Below, one piece after another: positions 6,201-6,995 of a DNA stretch of 6,995 bases; the stretch's first letter is position 1, and every line of letters starts with the position of its first letter. The stretch comes from DATDCV01 sp036524155 (lineage in GTDB: Bacteria; Verrucomicrobiota; Verrucomicrobiia; Limisphaerales; UBA8199): positions 1 to 6,995 of the forward strand of contig DATDCV010000168.1 of the NCBI GenBank assembly GCA_036524155.1. Reading direction: 5' to 3'. The translations under genes and the position numbers were made by a program. Under the pieces are notes generated by a model, which did not search any database, was not told where the DNA came from, and saw only the letters and a program-made list of their open reading frames with translations.

Positions 6201-6210
6201 CCTTCAGCCG

Positions 6211-6300
6211 GCCTAACTCGGCGCGTCAGCCATTGCCGGTCCTTCCTCTCGCCGCGCATGGGGCGTCATTGATCCGGCGTGGCTGCGCTGACCGTTAGGT
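6211..6300 (+). other. attC-like recombination site B (90 nt)
   Basis: R'' GCCTAAC (6211-6217) and R' GTTAGGT (6294-6300) fit RYYYAAC and GTTRRRY and are complementary at six positions plus a G-T pair. They are separated by 5-nt non-pairing spacers (6218-6222 and 6289-6293) from the arms GCGTCAGCCATTGCCGG (6223-6239) and CCGGCGTGGCTGCGC (6274-6288). The arms pair throughout if two left-arm bases (T6226 and a T at 6232 or 6233) are left unpaired, with one wobble pair. Extra bases confined to the left arm, unpaired spacer and conserved seven-base ends are the structural signature of attC. The following gene's ribosome site begins four bases after R'. Confidence 0.75.
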
Positions 6301-6319
6301 GACTGAGGAGAGCTCTGAC

Positions 6320-6715
6320 ATGCCAACTCGTCTTGCCTCATGCAGTTGCGGTCAGCTCACAGCTCAGGTCGTCGGCGAGCCTGTGCGCGTCTCCATCTGT
6401 CATTGTACAGACTGCCAACGCAGAACTGGCAGCGCCTTTGGGGAGCAAGCCAGGTTCCCTCGCGAAAATGTGACGATCTCAGGCGCCTCCACTGAGTACA
6501 TCCGCACTAACGATGAGGGAGGAATAACCCGGTTTCACTTCTGCCCCAAATGCGGCTCGACCGTCTACTACGAGCCCGCGGGCTTAGAGGCATTCGTGGC
6601 AATCCCGGTGGGAGCGTTTGGCGATCCAAACTTCCCGACTCCGAGTGTGTCCGTTTGGGAGGACGACAAACACCAATGGGTCGTCCCGCCACCGGATGCG
6701 GAGCGCATCCCATGA
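6320..6715 (+). CDS. GFA/CENP-V domain zinc-binding protein (glutathione-dependent formaldehyde-activating enzyme-like)
   Basis: 131 residues from ATG 6320 to TGA 6715. GAGGAGAG (6305-6312) sits seven bases before this ATG, favouring it over an in-frame GTG at 6299 that would overlap the attC R' box. The full GFA fold signature is present: C8-x-C10-G, then C27-H-C29-x-x-C32 ('CHCTDCQRRTGSAF'), then C75-x-x-C78-G ('FHFCPKCGSTVYYE'), giving seven zinc ligands. Length is typical for a single-domain member. The founding member, Gfa, was described as helping glutathione react with formaldehyde, but most relatives have unknown substrates, so only zinc-dependent binding or a thiol-related activity is inferred. 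The protein is probably cytoplasmic, with no signal peptide. It is flanked by attC-like sites B and C and so is cassette cargo; GFA-type genes recur in integron cassettes. Confidence 0.9.
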   Translation: MPTRLASCSCGQLTAQVVGEPVRVSICHCTDCQRRTGSAFGEQARFPRENVTISGASTEYIRTNDEGGITRFHFCPKCGSTVYYEPAGLEAFVAIPVGAFGDPNFPTPSVSVWEDDKHQWVVPPPDAERIP

Positions 6716-6725
6716 GCTCGCAGGC

Positions 6726-6818
6726 ACCTAACCATCCGGCTCCAGGCAAGGCCGAGATTGTGTCCTGGTTGGCATTCAAGGCCCGTGGGCTCGGCCTGCC
6801 TGAGCAGCGTCGTTGGGC
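6726..6818 (+). other. attC-like recombination site C (93 nt)
   Basis: R'' ACCTAAC (6726-6732) and R' GTTGGGC (6812-6818) fit RYYYAAC and GTTRRRY. After 5-nt spacers (6733-6737 and 6807-6811) the arms GGCTCCAGGCAAGGCCGAG (6738-6756) and CTCGGCCTGCCTGAGCA (6790-6806) pair almost perfectly if one C (6742/6743) and one A (6748/6749) of the left arm are unpaired; only the outermost position mismatches. On the folded bottom strand these would be an extrahelical G and T, the two bases known to be flipped out in the Vibrio cholerae VCR attC. The site begins 11 bases after the GFA stop. This is the cleanest of the three sites. Confidence 0.8.
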
Positions 6819-6995
6819 GAGTTTGAGAGCAGCACCAGGTGCATAATCTTGAGACGAGTGGCTGGCCAAGAACCCCAGTGGCAGAGATTTTTAGCCAAGC
6901 ATTGATTTGACGTCTGGCCCGTTTGCACCACATCTATCCCGATTTGCTACAACCATGTGTGACAAATAGAATGTGGCGGTATGGCCCCAAATCAC
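6819..6995 (+). other. Start of a possible further cassette, no gene resolved
   Basis: The 177 bases after site C hold no complete reading frame of note. An ATG at 6971 opens a frame (MWRYGPKS) that runs off the right edge, but it has no Shine-Dalgarno and only eight full codons. If the array continues, this would be the leader of the next cassette. Nothing else is supported. Confidence 0.2.

Larger units (their letters stand above)
5902..6812 (+). mobile_element. Two complete putative gene cassettes (part of an integron-like array, no integrase in window)
   Basis: If recombination occurs after the G of each GTT, the units are 5902-6294 (393 nt, anchored small protein plus site B) and 6295-6812 (518 nt, GFA-type gene plus site C). 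A further unit ending at site A carries the 88-residue gene; its left boundary is not found. Genes and sites all face right, each gene fills most of its unit, and each stop lies 7-10 nt before its site. This is the architecture of integron cassettes. No integrase gene or attI site is in the window, so this is either a CALIN or an interior piece of a larger array. Mobility is inferred from structure. Confidence 0.65.

Noticed and set aside
6507..6933. Two minus-strand frames of about 120 codons over the GFA gene and site C
   Set aside because: They overlap a gene with seven conserved cysteines and a strong ribosome site and show no domain of their own.

Overview
The window looks like an accessory region of a Verrucomicrobiota-type chromosome. 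This is inferred, not proven. It rests on a giant exported protein of the DUF4623/Ig/MBG/YDG kind, a TMTC-like membrane protein with C-terminal TPRs (a family repeatedly seen in Verrucomicrobiota, Planctomycetota and deltaproteobacteria), and abundant 7-8 nt tandem repeats in and between genes.

Left part, minus strand (1-5027). Two large genes point left. The first to be read is the GTG-initiated TMTC-like polytopic membrane protein with seven TPRs (2856-5027). After 152 bp comes a secreted repeat protein (1-2703 and beyond the left edge). It has a signal peptide, a DUF4623-like N-terminal domain, one Ig-like domain, one MBG (YGX-type) domain and at least five YDG domains at about 84-88 residue spacing. 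Its frame is open from 2703 to base 1, so its C-terminus and anchor are outside the window.

Middle part (5028-5542). This is a non-coding junction. It holds a short frameshifted relic of an IS630-type transposase, an array of eight heptamers with a 28-nt higher-order period, a possible decayed C-terminal tail of a formylglycine-generating-enzyme-like (SUMF1) protein, and a terminator-like hairpin.

Right part, plus strand (5543-6995). Three small genes lie in one direction: a two-helix membrane protein, a single-anchor protein, and a GFA/CENP-V-type zinc protein. Each is followed within 7-10 nt of its stop codon by a 90-93 nt imperfect inverted repeat. These repeats have the layout of integron attC sites: an R'' box, a 5-nt spacer, an L'' arm carrying extra unpaired bases, a variable centre, an L' arm, a 5-nt spacer, and an R' box. 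Two sites have good RYYYAAC...GTTRRRY ends and the first is degenerate. The most economical reading is a gene-cassette array without a visible integrase (a CALIN, or the distal part of a chromosomal integron). This array is the main discovery of the window.

The left genes probably act in envelope or surface biology: a putative GT-C glycosyltransferase-like protein next to a giant surface protein. The right genes are independent cassette cargo with no shared pathway.
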